Shown here piece by piece: positions 17,489 to 27,374 of a DNA stretch of 64,000 bases. This DNA comes from Knoellia sp031844405 (GTDB lineage: Bacteria > Actinomycetota > Actinomycetes > Actinomycetales > Dermatophilaceae), in contig JAUZVC010000001.1 of NCBI GenBank assembly GCA_031844405.1, positions 310,001-374,000 of the forward strand. The letters are read 5' to 3'. Numbering within the stretch: the first letter of the stretch is position 1; every line of letters starts with the position of its first letter. The notes under the pieces were generated by a model, which worked only from the letters and a program-made list of their open reading frames with translations, was not told where the DNA came from and searched no databases. The position numbers and the translations under genes were made by a program.

Positions 17489-17677
17489 ATGAAACACAGC
17501 ACATCGCACCTGCGACCCGACGGCACGACGTTCCCGCCGGTGACACCCGACCCACCACCGCCGCCGGGCTGGGTCGACCCGCTCGAGTCGGTCGAGACCG
17601 GTCTCGAGGACCCGGCGCCCGGCGCGGACGAGACGTCCACCTCCGGTGGTGAGGACCGAACGGGACCGGGAGCGTGA
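17489..17677 (+). CDS. Short Pro-rich hypothetical protein leading the glycosyltransferase operon
   Basis: The 62-residue ORF has AGGAG six bases before ATG 17489. The product is Pro-, Asp- and Glu-rich (for example PVTPDPPPPPGWVDPLES), without membrane or fold motifs. It ends four bases before the GTG of the first glycosyltransferase, which supports real translation, but it could also be a leader. An upstream ATG at 17483 overlaps the ribosome-binding site and is unlikely. Confidence 0.45.
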   Translation: MKHSTSHLRPDGTTFPPVTPDPPPPPGWVDPLESVETGLEDPAPGADETSTSGGEDRTGPGA

Positions 17678-17680
17678 CCC

Positions 17681-19933
17681 GTGCGCATCGCGATCCTCTC
17701 GACCTACCCGCCCCGTCACTGCGGTCTCGCCACCTTCACGACCGACCTGCGCCGCGCCATGCTCGAGGCCGACTCCTCGGTGGAGGTGCTCGTGGTCCCG
17801 GTCCTCGACGACGACCCGCACCCCGCCACCGGCGACGAGGTCCTCCTCACGCTGCGTCAGCACGAGCGCGCCGACTACGTGGCGGCTGCCCGCCGCCTCG
17901 AGGCGAGCGGCGTCGACGTGGTCCTCGTCGAGCACGAGTTCGGGATCTTCGGCGGGGAGGACGGCAGCCACGTCGTCGAGCTGCTCGACCACCTCACCGT
18001 GCCGCACGTCGTCACCCTCCACACGCTTCTCCTCGACCCCAGCCCGAGTCAGCGCGTGGTCCTCGAGCGGGTCGTCTCGCGCGCTGCTCAGGTGACCGTC
18101 TTCACGGCGCTCGCCCGGGACCAGCTCGTGCGCAGCGGGATGGTCGAGTGGGACCGCGTGGCGGTGCTGGCCCACGGTGCCCCCGAGTCGCTCCAACCGA
18201 TGGCTCCGGGCGACCACCGAGCCGCCCCCGGCCCCGGGCTGCCCGAGCTGACACCGCACGGCGGACGGCGGGTGCTCTCGACCTTCGGCCTGCTCTCGGC
18301 GAGCAAGGGGCTCGACGTCGCCGTCCGCGCGCTGCGGGCCGTCGCCGACGTCCACCCGGACGTGCTCTACGTCGTCGCCGGTCGGACCCACCCCGAGGTC
18401 GTCCGCCGCGAGGGCGAGCGCCACCGCGACGACCTGAGGCGGCTCACCTCGGACCTCGACCTCGACGACCACGTGCTCTTCGTCGACCGCTACCTCGACG
18501 ACGACGAGATCCGCTCCCTGCTCACCCGCACCGAGGTCTTCCTCACGCCCTACCGCCACGAGGAGCAAGTGGTCTCCGGGGTGCTCACCTTCGCCCTCGT
18601 CGCGGGCTGCCCGGTCGTGTCCACGCCCTACTTCTATGCCACCGAGCTGCTCTCCAGCGGCGCCGGCAGGCTCGTCGGCTTCGACGACCACGAGGCGCTG
18701 GGTGAGGCGGTGGCCGACCTGCTCGGGGACCGGAACGCGCTCACGGAGGCGGCGCGGACGGCATACCGGGTCGGCAGCCAGCTCACCTGGCCCGAGGTCG
18801 GCCGCGAGACCCTCAAGGTCCTCGCCGCCGCGACGTCCCCGCCGCGCGAGCCGCCGGCGGCGCCGCCCCTTGCCCACCTCCGTCGGCTCGTCGACGAGCG
18901 CGGCATCGTGCAGCACGCCGTCGGGGCGGAGCCGGACCGGTCGACCGGGTACTGCGTCGACGACGTGGCGCGGCTCGCCCTCGTCGCCGACGCGCTGGTC
19001 CGACGCGGGCACGACGACGCCGACGCCCTGGTGCACGTGGTGGAGCGCAGCATCGGCTTCCTCGCCGACGCCTGGGACCCGACGTCCGGCGGGATGCACA
19101 ACCTCGCCGACGCGGACGGGTGGTGGCTCGGCGAGCCGGGGATGGGCGACCACGTGGGACGTGCCGTGTGGGCGCTCGGGTCGATCGGGTCGGGAGGCGG
19201 CGAGACCGCCGCGCGGAGCAGGGAGCATCTCGGCGACCTCGTCGCCTCCGGTCTCGAGCCGCTGCACCTGCGCACCTCCGCGTATGCCGTCCTCGGCCTT
19301 GCCGCGCTGCCTCGCCACCACCTCGACGCCGCCGCGCGGCGCCTGCTCCGACGCCTCTCCGACGAGCTCGCGGACCGCCTCCGTCTCTGTGCCACCGACG
19401 ACTGGACGTGGTTCGAGGACAGGCTGACCTACGACAACGCGCGGCTGCCGCACGCCCTCGTCTGCGCTGGGTCGGCCCAGCGCGACGCCGAGCAGCTGAG
19501 GCTCGGGCTCGCTGCGTTGGAGTGGTACGCCGGCCAGTGCACCGTGGACTCCGGGGTCGTCGTCACCGTCGGGAACCGTTGGCGCACGCGGGGATCCGCA
19601 CCGGCCGACGTCTCCGAGCTCGCGCGCGACGAGGCCTGGGACGAGGGCGACGAGCAGCCGCTGGAGGCCGCTGCGCTCGTCGAGGCCTGCGTCGCGGCCT
19701 ACCGGGCGACCGGCTCGCCGCTCCACGCCCGCCGGGCCCGCCGTGCCTTCGCCTGGTTCCACGGCCGCAACCGGTGGGGGCACGTGCTCGTCGACGCGGT
19801 CGACGGCGGCTGCCACGACGGCGTCGGGCCACGAGGGCTCAACGCCAACTTGGGCGCAGAGTCCACGCTCGCGCACCTCCAGGCCTGGCTCGCGCTCGAC
19901 TCCGTGGACCTCCTGTCGCCGGGGTCGGGGTGA
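17681..19933 (+). CDS. GT4 glycosyltransferase fused to a C-terminal alpha/alpha-barrel domain
   Basis: In this 750-residue protein, residues 1-390 are a GT-B glycosyltransferase of family 4 type: it opens with MRIAILSTYPPRHCGLATFT, then VVLVEHEFGIFGGEDG, HVVTLHTLL and a C-terminal half with GLLSASKGLDVA and the acceptor/nucleotide region YRHEEQVVSGVLTFALVAGC. Residues about 405-750 look like an alpha/alpha toroid of repeated helical hairpins (STGYCVDDVARLALVADAL, LEAAALVEACVAAYRATGSP), as in GH or epimerase families. It heads a three-enzyme operon. The combination suggests synthesis or turnover of a mannose-type oligosaccharide; this is inference from the GH130 neighbour. Confidence 0.82.
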   Translation: MRIAILSTYPPRHCGLATFTTDLRRAMLEADSSVEVLVVPVLDDDPHPATGDEVLLTLRQHERADYVAAARRLEASGVDVVLVEHEFGIFGGEDGSHVVELLDHLTVPHVVTLHTLLLDPSPSQRVVLERVVSRAAQVTVFTALARDQLVRSGMVEWDRVAVLAHGAPESLQPMAPGDHRAAPGPGLPELTPHGGRRVLSTFGLLSASKGLDVAVRALRAVADVHPDVLYVVAGRTHPEVVRREGERHRDDLRRLTSDLDLDDHVLFVDRYLDDDEIRSLLTRTEVFLTPYRHEEQVVSGVLTFALVAGCPVVSTPYFYATELLSSGAGRLVGFDDHEALGEAVADLLGDRNALTEAARTAYRVGSQLTWPEVGRETLKVLAAATSPPREPPAAPPLAHLRRLVDERGIVQHAVGAEPDRSTGYCVDDVARLALVADALVRRGHDDADALVHVVERSIGFLADAWDPTSGGMHNLADADGWWLGEPGMGDHVGRAVWALGSIGSGGGETAARSREHLGDLVASGLEPLHLRTSAYAVLGLAALPRHHLDAAARRLLRRLSDELADRLRLCATDDWTWFEDRLTYDNARLPHALVCAGSAQRDAEQLRLGLAALEWYAGQCTVDSGVVVTVGNRWRTRGSAPADVSELARDEAWDEGDEQPLEAAALVEACVAAYRATGSPLHARRARRAFAWFHGRNRWGHVLVDAVDGGCHDGVGPRGLNANLGAESTLAHLQAWLALDSVDLLSPGSG

Positions 19934-20934
19934 GGGTTGCGCTCCTCGGGCCCGTCGCCTGGCGCACCCCGCCCGAGCACTACGGCCCGTGGGAGCAGGT
20001 CGTCGGCGTGCTGGCCGACGGGCTGGCCGACAGCGGTGTCGACGTCACGCTCTTCGCCACCGCGGACTCGGTCACGCGCGCCGGCCTCGACGCCGTCGTC
20101 CCGCACGGCTATGCCGAGGACCCCGACCTCGACGGACGGGTCTGGGAGGCGCTGCACGTCGCGCACGCACTCGCGCGCTCGGGGGAGTTCGACGTCCTGC
20201 ACAACCACCTCGACTGGCTGCCGCTCGCCTTCTCGCACGCCTTCGCCGCGCCGATGGTGACGACGATCCACGGGTTCTCGTCGCCGGGCATCCTGCCCGC
20301 CTACCGGCGCGCCCGGTCCGCCTACGTCTCGATCTCCGACGCCGACCGGGCTCCCGGCCTCGACTACCTCGCCACGGTCCACCACGGGGTGGATGTCGCC
20401 CTGTTGCCGGTCGGGCCCGGTGGCGACGACCTCGTCTCCCTCGGCCGGATCCACCCCGACAAGGGGACCGCCGAGGCCGTCGCGATCGCGCGGCGCAGCG
20501 GTCGCCGGCTCGTCCTCTGCGGGATCGTCCACGACCGGGCCTACTTCGACGCCGAGGTCGCTCCCCACGTCGACGGCGAGCGGGTCGTCTTCCTCGGGCC
20601 GGTCGGCCCGGCCGAGCGGGCGAAGGTGCTCGGCGAGGCAGCGGTGCTGCTGCACCCGGTCGCGTTCGAGGAGCCGTTCGGGCTGTCGGTCGTCGAGTCG
20701 ATGGTCTGCGGCACACCCGTCGTCGCCTTCCGGCGCGGCTCGATGCCGGAGGTCGTCGACGAGGGGGTCACCGGGTGCCTCGTGTCGACCGTGGAGGAGG
20801 CCGTCGACGCCGTCGCCCGTGCCGCCGCCCTGGACCGCGGCGCGTGCCGGGAGCGCGCGGTCGCCCGATTCGGTGCGGAGCGGATGGTGCGGGACTACCG
20901 TGAGGTCTATGCCCGCGTCGTGGCATCCGGGTGA
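19930..20934 (+). CDS. GT4-family glycosyltransferase
   Basis: The 334-residue GT-B enzyme has an N-terminal domain with WRTPPEHYGPWEQVVGVLAD (sugar-nucleotide GT4 start) and DVLHNHLDWLPLAF, and a C-terminal donor domain with SLGRIHPDKGTAEAV and the nucleotide-binding EEPFGLSVVESMVCGTPVVA (E-x7-E motif). This is typical of retaining GT4 enzymes using UDP- or GDP-sugars. The GTG start at 19930 overlaps the previous stop by four bases, and its C-terminus overlaps the GH130 start by 26 bases, so the three proteins are probably made in fixed ratio. Confidence 0.88.
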   Translation: MRVALLGPVAWRTPPEHYGPWEQVVGVLADGLADSGVDVTLFATADSVTRAGLDAVVPHGYAEDPDLDGRVWEALHVAHALARSGEFDVLHNHLDWLPLAFSHAFAAPMVTTIHGFSSPGILPAYRRARSAYVSISDADRAPGLDYLATVHHGVDVALLPVGPGGDDLVSLGRIHPDKGTAEAVAIARRSGRRLVLCGIVHDRAYFDAEVAPHVDGERVVFLGPVGPAERAKVLGEAAVLLHPVAFEEPFGLSVVESMVCGTPVVAFRRGSMPEVVDEGVTGCLVSTVEEAVDAVARAAALDRGACRERAVARFGAERMVRDYREVYARVVASG

Positions 20935-21859
20935 GCAGAGGATCCTTCGCAGGGCAGTGGGCAACCCGCTGCTCACGGCAGCGGACTGGCCCTATCCGGT
21001 CAACGCGGTCTTCAACCCGGCCGCCACGCTCGTCGACGGCCAGACCGTGCTCGTCTGCCGGGTCGAGGACTTCGAGGGCCACAGCCACCTCAGCGTGGCC
21101 CGCTCCGACGACGGGCTCAGCGGCTGGGTCATCGACCCCGAGCCGCTCGTCCACCCCTCGCACGAGCACCCGGCCGAGGCCTGGGGGGTGGAGGACCCGC
21201 GGGTCACCCGGGTCGACGAGCTCGGCTGCTGGGTCCTCGCCTACACGGCATACGGGCCGACGGGACCGGCGGTCGCGCTCGCGACGACGCAGGACTTCCG
21301 CACGGTCGAGCGGATCGGCGTCGTGTGCCCGCCCGAGGACAAGAACGCCGCCCTGCTGCCGCGACGCGTCGGCGACCACTTCGTGCTCTTCCACCGGCCG
21401 CGCACGGTGCTCGGCAACCACGCGGACGTGTGGATGTCGCGGTCGACCGACCTGCACGGTTGGCTCGCCCCGGAGCCGGTCTTCCAGGCTCGGGCCGGCA
21501 TGTGGGACAGCGCCCGCATCGGCATGGGGCCGCCGCCGATCGAGACGCCGCAGGGGTGGCTCGTCGCCTACCACGGGGTGCGCGACACGGTCGCGGGCCA
21601 GCTCTACCGGGTCGGGCTGGCGCTGCTCGACCTCGAGGACCCACGGCAGGTGCTGCGCCGGGCGCCCGAGTGGTTCCTCGGGCCGGTCGCCCCCTACGAG
21701 CTGCAGGGCGACGTGCCGGGAGTGGTCTTCCCGTGCGGGTGGGTCCACGACGTGCACACCGACACCCTGCGGCTCTACTACGGCGGCGCCGACTCCGTCG
21801 TCGCCATGGCGGAGTCGACACTGGCCGAGGTCATGGACGTGCTCTCCCGCTGCGAGTGA
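20909..21859 (+). CDS. GH130-family mannoside phosphorylase / glycosidase-like protein
   Basis: The 316-residue five-bladed beta-propeller belongs to the GH130 (DUF377) family: NAVFNPAATLVDGQTVLVCR at the start, then WGVEDPRVTRVDE with the catalytic Asp region, DKNAALLPRRVGDHFVLFHR, GMGPPPIETPQGWLVAYHGV and DTLRLYYGGADSVVAMAEST. GH130 enzymes phosphorolyse or hydrolyse beta-mannosides. The ATG at 20909 lies inside the preceding gene. Together with two GT4 enzymes this suggests a system building a mannoside with one enzyme and recycling it with another. Activity against a particular linkage cannot be told from the sequence. Confidence 0.88.
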   Translation: MPASWHPGEQRILRRAVGNPLLTAADWPYPVNAVFNPAATLVDGQTVLVCRVEDFEGHSHLSVARSDDGLSGWVIDPEPLVHPSHEHPAEAWGVEDPRVTRVDELGCWVLAYTAYGPTGPAVALATTQDFRTVERIGVVCPPEDKNAALLPRRVGDHFVLFHRPRTVLGNHADVWMSRSTDLHGWLAPEPVFQARAGMWDSARIGMGPPPIETPQGWLVAYHGVRDTVAGQLYRVGLALLDLEDPRQVLRRAPEWFLGPVAPYELQGDVPGVVFPCGWVHDVHTDTLRLYYGGADSVVAMAESTLAEVMDVLSRCE

Positions 21860-22003
21860 GGGAAGCGGGCCGCGCGCGGTGGGCGGACGGCATACGGAAG
21901 GTCACGGTGAAGCGTGGTCGGGTGACGTAGGTCCCTGACGTGGCACGGCGCAGCGCAGGAGGGTGGGAGTAGAAGGTTCCGGTCACGACCGGAGGAGGCC
22001 ACC

Positions 22004-22714
22004 ATGTCGACCGCGACACGCCCAGCGCCACACCGACCTCGCGGCGCGCGCGAGCGCATCACACCCCGGACCCTCACCCGGGCGCTGCTGTGGTGCGGAC
22101 CCGCGTATGCCGTGCTCTACCCCGTCGTCAACGACGTCGTCGCGGCGACGGCCTACGACGGGTACGACCGGATGTCCCAGGCCGTGAGCGAGCTGTCCGC
22201 GACCGGGGCACCCACCCGCACGTTCCTCATGGCGCTCGGGCCGGTGTTCGTGCTGCTGCAGGTCGGGTTCGGCGTCGGCATCTGGCGCTCCGCCGCCGGT
22301 CGACGCTCGATCCAGGTCGCGGGCGCGCTCATGGCGGCGCACGGGGTCACGAGCCTGCTCTGGATGGTCGCGCCGATGTCGAGGCGTGAGGTCATCGCCG
22401 CCGGTGGCGCCACCTCCGCCGACACGATGCACCTCGTGCTCGCCGGGGCGACCGGGCTCTTCGTCGCGGCCTACGTGACCGCTCTGGCCGTCGCGTTCGG
22501 CTGGCGGTTCCGGGCCTACTCGGGGCTCACGCTCGCGACGGCGCTGGTCTTCGCGAGGCTGAGTGCGCAGGTCGAGCAGCTGGAGGCCGGGAACCCCACA
22601 CCGTGGATGGGTCTGCTCGAGCGCGTCGGCATGGGTGCCTGGCTGCTGTGGATGACCGTCGCCGGGGTCGTCCTGCTGCGGCGGGCCCGCCGTGGGTCGG
22701 AGGCGGACGCCTAA
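22004..22714 (+). CDS. DUF998 integral membrane protein
   Basis: The 236-residue protein has about six hydrophobic helices. It begins after a basic stretch with LLWCGPAYAVLYPVVNDVVA and contains DRMSQAVSELSATGAPTRTF, typical of DUF998 proteins, whose function is unknown. ATG 22004 has GGAGG nine bases upstream. It ends four bases into the convergent LuxR-type gene. Confidence 0.8.
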   Translation: MSTATRPAPHRPRGARERITPRTLTRALLWCGPAYAVLYPVVNDVVAATAYDGYDRMSQAVSELSATGAPTRTFLMALGPVFVLLQVGFGVGIWRSAAGRRSIQVAGALMAAHGVTSLLWMVAPMSRREVIAAGGATSADTMHLVLAGATGLFVAAYVTALAVAFGWRFRAYSGLTLATALVFARLSAQVEQLEAGNPTPWMGLLERVGMGAWLLWMTVAGVVLLRRARRGSEADA

Positions 22715-23853
22715 CCGGCGACAGGTGCCGTGGACGTGAACCACCCCGACGGGCCGAGCTCGGCGCCCATGCGGGGGACGTACTGGTCGAAGTAGATGCG
22801 CGCGATGAGCTCGCGGCGGCTGCGGACGTCGGCCTTGTCGAAGACCGACTTGAGGTGGTCCTGCACGGTGTAGGTCGACACGTGCATCGTCGAGGCGATC
22901 TCCTTGGTGTCGACGCCCTGGAGGACGAGCTGGGTGACGTCGCGCTCGCGCTGGGTGAGGTCGAAGGCCGCGACGACGAGCGGGACGATCTCCGGCGGGC
23001 GCGCCTCCTCGACGGTGACGACGACGTCGCCGCTCGACCCGTCGGCGCTGAGCAGCGGGGTGGCGTGCAGGACGAGCCACATGCCGCTGCGGGCGCGGAC
23101 CCGGCTGCGTGGCGGCACCGTGGTCTCGCCGCGGGCGTAGCGCCGGGCGGCCGCGACGAGCGAGCTGATTATCGCGGTCCAGCGGGCGTTGTGGGTGGGG
23201 CTCTCCAGCTCGCGCAGCCGCTCCTCGGCGCCCATGCTCGTCTGCCGGATCTCGTCGTCGGCGCCGATGATGAGGACGGTCGGCCCGGTCGACGGGCCCG
23301 GTGGCGCGGTGGCGGTGCGGGCGAGCAGCCCGGTGCGCACCCCGGCGGCGAAGACCGCGGAGAGCGACCCGGCGAAGGCGACCTCGTCGAGCTCGAAGGG
23401 CCGGCTGTCGGGCTCGCGGAAGAGGGCGGCACCACCCCACACCTGCCCGCCGTCGCGGAAGAGGACGCGCAGCTCGTCGCCGTATCCGAAGTGCGGCTTC
23501 ATGAACGCGCTCATCCGGTGCGAGCGCTCGGGGTCCCCGTGGGTCGCGTGGACGCCGGCAGCGGCGAGGCCCGCGCGTGACATCTCGAGGAAGGCAGTCT
23601 CCTCGACGTTGCCGTACTCGATCGAGCCCCACTCGTGGTCGTGCTCGTCGCGGCCCTGGAGGTCGCCGAACTTGCGGGTGCTCGTCAGCAGTTCCGTGCT
23701 CGGGTCGACGGTGGCGAGGCAGGCGCCGACGTGGGGCACGGCACGCTGGAGGGACTCCACCGCCTCGGCGAGGAAGGTGTCGATGTCGAGGCCGGCGCGC
23801 GCGACGACCTCGACGTCCCTGCGCACCCGCTCAGCAGTCAGGGCGCGGGTCAT
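22711..23853 (-). CDS. LuxR-family transcriptional regulator with GAF-like sensor
   Basis: The 380-residue protein has an N-terminal sensor (about residues 15-180, GAF-like: PHVGACLATVDPSTELLTST), a middle region (about 185-300) and a C-terminal LuxR helix-turn-helix (about 312-370: LTQRERDVTQLVLQGVDTKE, VSTYTVQDHLKSVFDKADV). It is probably a ligand- or redox-responsive activator. It is divergent from the RidA and FAD-oxidoreductase genes, with two unusual palindromes in the 138-base gap that could be its operators. ATG 23853 is preferred; GTG at 23859 is an alternative. Confidence 0.82.
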   Translation of the reverse strand: MTRALTAERVRRDVEVVARAGLDIDTFLAEAVESLQRAVPHVGACLATVDPSTELLTSTRKFGDLQGRDEHDHEWGSIEYGNVEETAFLEMSRAGLAAAGVHATHGDPERSHRMSAFMKPHFGYGDELRVLFRDGGQVWGGAALFREPDSRPFELDEVAFAGSLSAVFAAGVRTGLLARTATAPPGPSTGPTVLIIGADDEIRQTSMGAEERLRELESPTHNARWTAIISSLVAAARRYARGETTVPPRSRVRARSGMWLVLHATPLLSADGSSGDVVVTVEEARPPEIVPLVVAAFDLTQRERDVTQLVLQGVDTKEIASTMHVSTYTVQDHLKSVFDKADVRSRRELIARIYFDQYVPRMGAELGPSGWFTSTAPVAG

Positions 23854-23888
23854 GTTCACAGGGTGGCGGAGCGCGGCGCCGGCGCACC

Positions 23889-23930
23889 ATCCCACAAAAG
23901 TGGGATACCGGCACCCCCACAAACGGGGGG
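23889..23930. promoter_or_regulatory. Paired palindromes upstream of the LuxR regulator and RidA gene
   Basis: ATCCCAC-AAAA-GTGGGAT (23889-23906) is a perfect 7-bp inverted repeat. About ten bases on lies CCCCC-ACAAAC-GGGGGG (23914-23930), with the same logic and similar core. They sit between divergent start codons at 23853 and 23992. They could be twin operator sites for the LuxR protein. Confidence 0.45.
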
Positions 23931-23991
23931 CGCGAAGTCCCCGGCGGCAAGGGATGGTGGCCGGCCCGGGGTCGACGCGACCGTTGTCGGC

Positions 23992-24513
<522 letters not shown>

Positions 24514-24611
24514 GCGGCGCGTTCGCGCTCCTCACTCCCGGTGCCACCACCCCCACACCGTCACGCGCCCCACCCGGAACGCGTGTGCCCCCACCAGAGA
24601 AGGACACCACC

Positions 24612-26024
24612 ATGACCGTCGAGACCACCCTCGACCCCCGGCCCGCCTCGCCCGCCGAGTCGCTGCGCGACCTCTGCGGTGGAGCGGTTCACCTCGCCGG
24701 CGATCCCGGCTACGACACCGCCCGTATGCCGTGGAACGTCGCCGTCGACCAGCGGCCCGCCGCCGTGGCCTTCCCGCGCCACGCCCAGGACGTCGTCGAC
24801 GTCGTGCGCGCCGCGGCCGCTGCCGGCCTGCGGGTCGCGGCTCAGGCCACCGGTCACGGCGCGGGCCCGCTCGCCGACCAGCCGCTCCACGACGTCGTGC
24901 TCATCCGCACGAGCGGCATGGCGGCCGTGTCGGTCGACCCCGAGGCGCGCACCGCCCGGGTCGAGGGCGGTGCCCTGTGGCAGGACGTCGTCGAGGCGGC
25001 GGCTCCCCACGGGCTCGCCGCGATGCACGGCTCCTCGCCCGACGTCGCCGTGAGCGGCTACACCCTCGGCGGCGGCCTCAGCTGGTATGCCCGCAAGCTC
25101 GGCCTCGCCACCAACCAGGTGACCGCCGTCGAGATCGTCACCGCTGACGGCTCGCTGGTTCGGGCCACCGAGCACGCCAACCGCTCGCTGTTCTGGGCGC
25201 TGCGCGGCGGTGGTGGCAACTTCGGCGTCGTCACGGCCATCGAGTTCCGCCTGCACCCGATCGCCGACGTCTACGCCGGGATGCTGCTCTGGGACCGCGA
25301 GCGCGCGCCGGAGGTCGTTCGGGCCTGGGCGCAGTGGACGCGGACCGCGCCGGACGAGGTGACGACCTCACTGCGGGTCCTCAGCTTCCCGCCGCTGCCG
25401 GAGCTGCCGCCCTTCCTCAGCGGTCGCCAGCTCGTCGTCATCGACGGTGCCGTGCTCAGCGACGACGCCTCCGCCGAGGCGCTGCTCGCCCCGCTGCGGG
25501 CGCTGGGTCCGGAGATGGACACGTTCGCGCGGGTCCCGTCGGCGTCGCTCACCCGGCTGCACATGGACCCCGAGGGCCCCACCCCCGGTGTCGCTGCGAC
25601 GACGGTGCTCGAGGCCCTGCCGGAGGAGGCGATCGAGGCGTTCCTCGGCGAGGTCGGGCCGGGGTCGACGACGTCGCTCCTCGCGGCCGAGCTGCGCCAG
25701 CTCGGCGGGGCCCTCGCCCGACGCGCCCCCGCCGGCGGTGCGTTGTCGCACCTCGAGGGCGCGTTCGCCGGGTTCTTCGTCGCCATCGCGGCCACACCCG
25801 AGATGGCCGAGCAGGGTCGCGCGGACGGTCAGGCCCTCGTGGCGGCCCTCCGGCCCTGGGCCAACGGACGGTCCGTCCTCAACTTCGCGGAGAACGAGAC
25901 CGACGCGAGCACGGCATACGACAGGGGTTCGTGGGAGCGGCTGCGCACGGTGCGCGCGGCCGTCGACCCCGACGGGCTCTTCGCCGCGAACCACCCCGTG
26001 CCGCAGGAGCGCCGCCCGGCCTGA
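24612..26024 (+). CDS. FAD-binding oxidoreductase with BBE domain
   Basis: This 470-residue berberine-bridge-type flavoenzyme has the FAD-binding (PCMH) domain at about residues 35-210, with AAQATGHGAGPL (possible His attachment to the flavin 8-alpha position), GYTLGGGLSWYARKLGLATN and ALRGGGGNFGVVTAIEF. The BBE segment at the C-terminus has LNFAENETDASTAYDRG and VDPDGLFAANHPVPQ. The cysteine used for bicovalent attachment in many BBE enzymes is not seen near the GGGLSW loop, so only monocovalent attachment is expected. ATG 24612 is supported by GAGAAGGA upstream. It lies in the RidA locus, and the substrate is unknown. Confidence 0.85.
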   Translation: MTVETTLDPRPASPAESLRDLCGGAVHLAGDPGYDTARMPWNVAVDQRPAAVAFPRHAQDVVDVVRAAAAAGLRVAAQATGHGAGPLADQPLHDVVLIRTSGMAAVSVDPEARTARVEGGALWQDVVEAAAPHGLAAMHGSSPDVAVSGYTLGGGLSWYARKLGLATNQVTAVEIVTADGSLVRATEHANRSLFWALRGGGGNFGVVTAIEFRLHPIADVYAGMLLWDRERAPEVVRAWAQWTRTAPDEVTTSLRVLSFPPLPELPPFLSGRQLVVIDGAVLSDDASAEALLAPLRALGPEMDTFARVPSASLTRLHMDPEGPTPGVAATTVLEALPEEAIEAFLGEVGPGSTTSLLAAELRQLGGALARRAPAGGALSHLEGAFAGFFVAIAATPEMAEQGRADGQALVAALRPWANGRSVLNFAENETDASTAYDRGSWERLRTVRAAVDPDGLFAANHPVPQERRPA

Positions 26025-26043
26025 GCCCCGGAGCGGAAGGGGC

Positions 26044-26086
26044 CGGTCCTCACGAAGGCGCACAGGGGTCGCCTTCGTGAGGACCG
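26044..26086. terminator. Bidirectional terminator-like hairpin, copy 1 of an identical pair
   Basis: Perfect 17-bp inverted repeat (26044-26060 with 26070-26086), loop of nine bases, between convergent stop codons. The stem sequence is identical to that at 27375-27418. Confidence 0.75.
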
Positions 26087-26103
26087 TGCTGTCCGGGGCG
26101 GGC

Positions 26104-27279
26104 TCAGACGCGGCCGCGCAGGATGCGCCTGAAGTAGACCTGCGGCAGCGCGTAGCGGTCGATCGCCCAGGTCAGCCGTCGCGGTCGGACCAGGTTCGGC
26201 ACGGGAACGGTCGGCGCGGGCCGCCCCTCGCGGTCGACCTCGACGAGCAGGAGCTGGTGGCGTGCGACCGTGATCGGCATGACGGTGTAGCCGTCGTAGC
26301 GCTGCAGCCCATCCCCCGCGGGCGCGAGGATGTTGGGCGAGAGGACCGCGACCTGCTTGCGCAGGGCACCACCCGAGGGCTTGGTCCCGACATCGGCGAC
26401 GTCACCCAGTGACCAGACCCCGCCGTGCCGTCGATGGCGCAGGGTCAGCGGGTCCACATCGACGAGGCCGGCCTCGGTGCTGCCGGCGAGGTCACTCTCG
26501 GCGACCCACTGAGGGGCGCGATAGCCGGGGATGACGTGGGCGTGGGCGAGGTCGTCGAGCATGACCGTGTCGCCGTCGGTCCGCACGGTCACCTGGCGCT
26601 CGCCCACCGACGTGACGCGCGCGCCGCGCAGCACGTGCACGCCGTATGCCGTGAGCGCGTCCTCGAGGACCGCGTCCCCCTCCGCGACACCGATCGGGGT
26701 GGGCCCGGGCAGGACGAGGTGCACGTCGAGGTCCTGGAGCACGCCGGCCCGCTGCCAGTGGTCGCACGCCATGAAGAGCGGCTTGAGCGCCGTCGCGGCA
26801 CACGGCGCCGGCTCAGGAGGCATCGAGAACACGACCCGCCCGCTCGTGAGGTCCCGCAGCGCGGGCCACACCTTCGGGGCGCTCTCGACGAGGAAGGTCG
26901 ACCCGGCCCAGCCCGCGGCATACGCCTCCCGCAGACCGGGGGTGCCTGCCCAGTCCTCCTCGAGGCCGGTGGCGACGACGAGCGTGGTGCACGTGATCGT
27001 GCGGCCACCACGGGTGGTGACGCTCGGCGCCGCGGGATCGCAGGAGACGACTCGGTCCCTGATCCACGTCGCGTCCTTCGGCATCACCGTGGCGGCGGGC
27101 CGCTCGAGGTCGGCCATCGTGGCCTCACCGCCGCCGACGTAGTTGAGCATCGGGCGGTAGCGGTGCACCGACTCCGACTCGACGATCGCGACGTCGTCCG
27201 CGCCGTCGCGCAGCAAGCGTGCGGCCAGCGAGATCCCCGCGTTGCCGCCACCGACGATCAACACCTCGTGATGGTTCAT
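26104..27279 (-). CDS. Sulfide:quinone-reductase-like FAD/NAD(P) oxidoreductase
   Basis: The 391-residue flavoprotein has an N-terminal dinucleotide fold (HHEVLIVGGGNAGISLAARL), a second-site ATGLEEDWAG region, a Cys in MPPEPAPCAATALKPLFMAC and an FAD-binding GGVWSLGDVADVGTKPSGGA near the C-terminus. The PxxPxxC motif matches the catalytic Cys region of sulfide:quinone oxidoreductases and flavocytochrome c relatives, which oxidise sulfide and pass electrons to quinone. Two Cys residues (about 162 and 174) are visible in this region, so active-site details need structural alignment. ATG at 27277-27279. Flanked by identical large palindromes on both sides. Confidence 0.82.
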   Translation of the reverse strand: MNHHEVLIVGGGNAGISLAARLLRDGADDVAIVESESVHRYRPMLNYVGGGEATMADLERPAATVMPKDATWIRDRVVSCDPAAPSVTTRGGRTITCTTLVVATGLEEDWAGTPGLREAYAAGWAGSTFLVESAPKVWPALRDLTSGRVVFSMPPEPAPCAATALKPLFMACDHWQRAGVLQDLDVHLVLPGPTPIGVAEGDAVLEDALTAYGVHVLRGARVTSVGERQVTVRTDGDTVMLDDLAHAHVIPGYRAPQWVAESDLAGSTEAGLVDVDPLTLRHRRHGGVWSLGDVADVGTKPSGGALRKQVAVLSPNILAPAGDGLQRYDGYTVMPITVARHQLLLVEVDREGRPAPTVPVPNLVRPRRLTWAIDRYALPQVYFRRILRGRV

Positions 27280-27374
27280 CCGGTCCTCCGTCGGTTGCGG
27301 GCTCGACTCCGACCGTAGTTGGCGATGGGCAGGCGCGACGCGGCGGCGCTGGTCGAGTCGCGGTCGGGCCCGGG

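Noticed and set aside
16916..19876. 986-codon frame on the minus strand
   Set aside because: It covers the opposite strand of the GT4 operon; composition is typical of high-GC shadows and no motif is seen.
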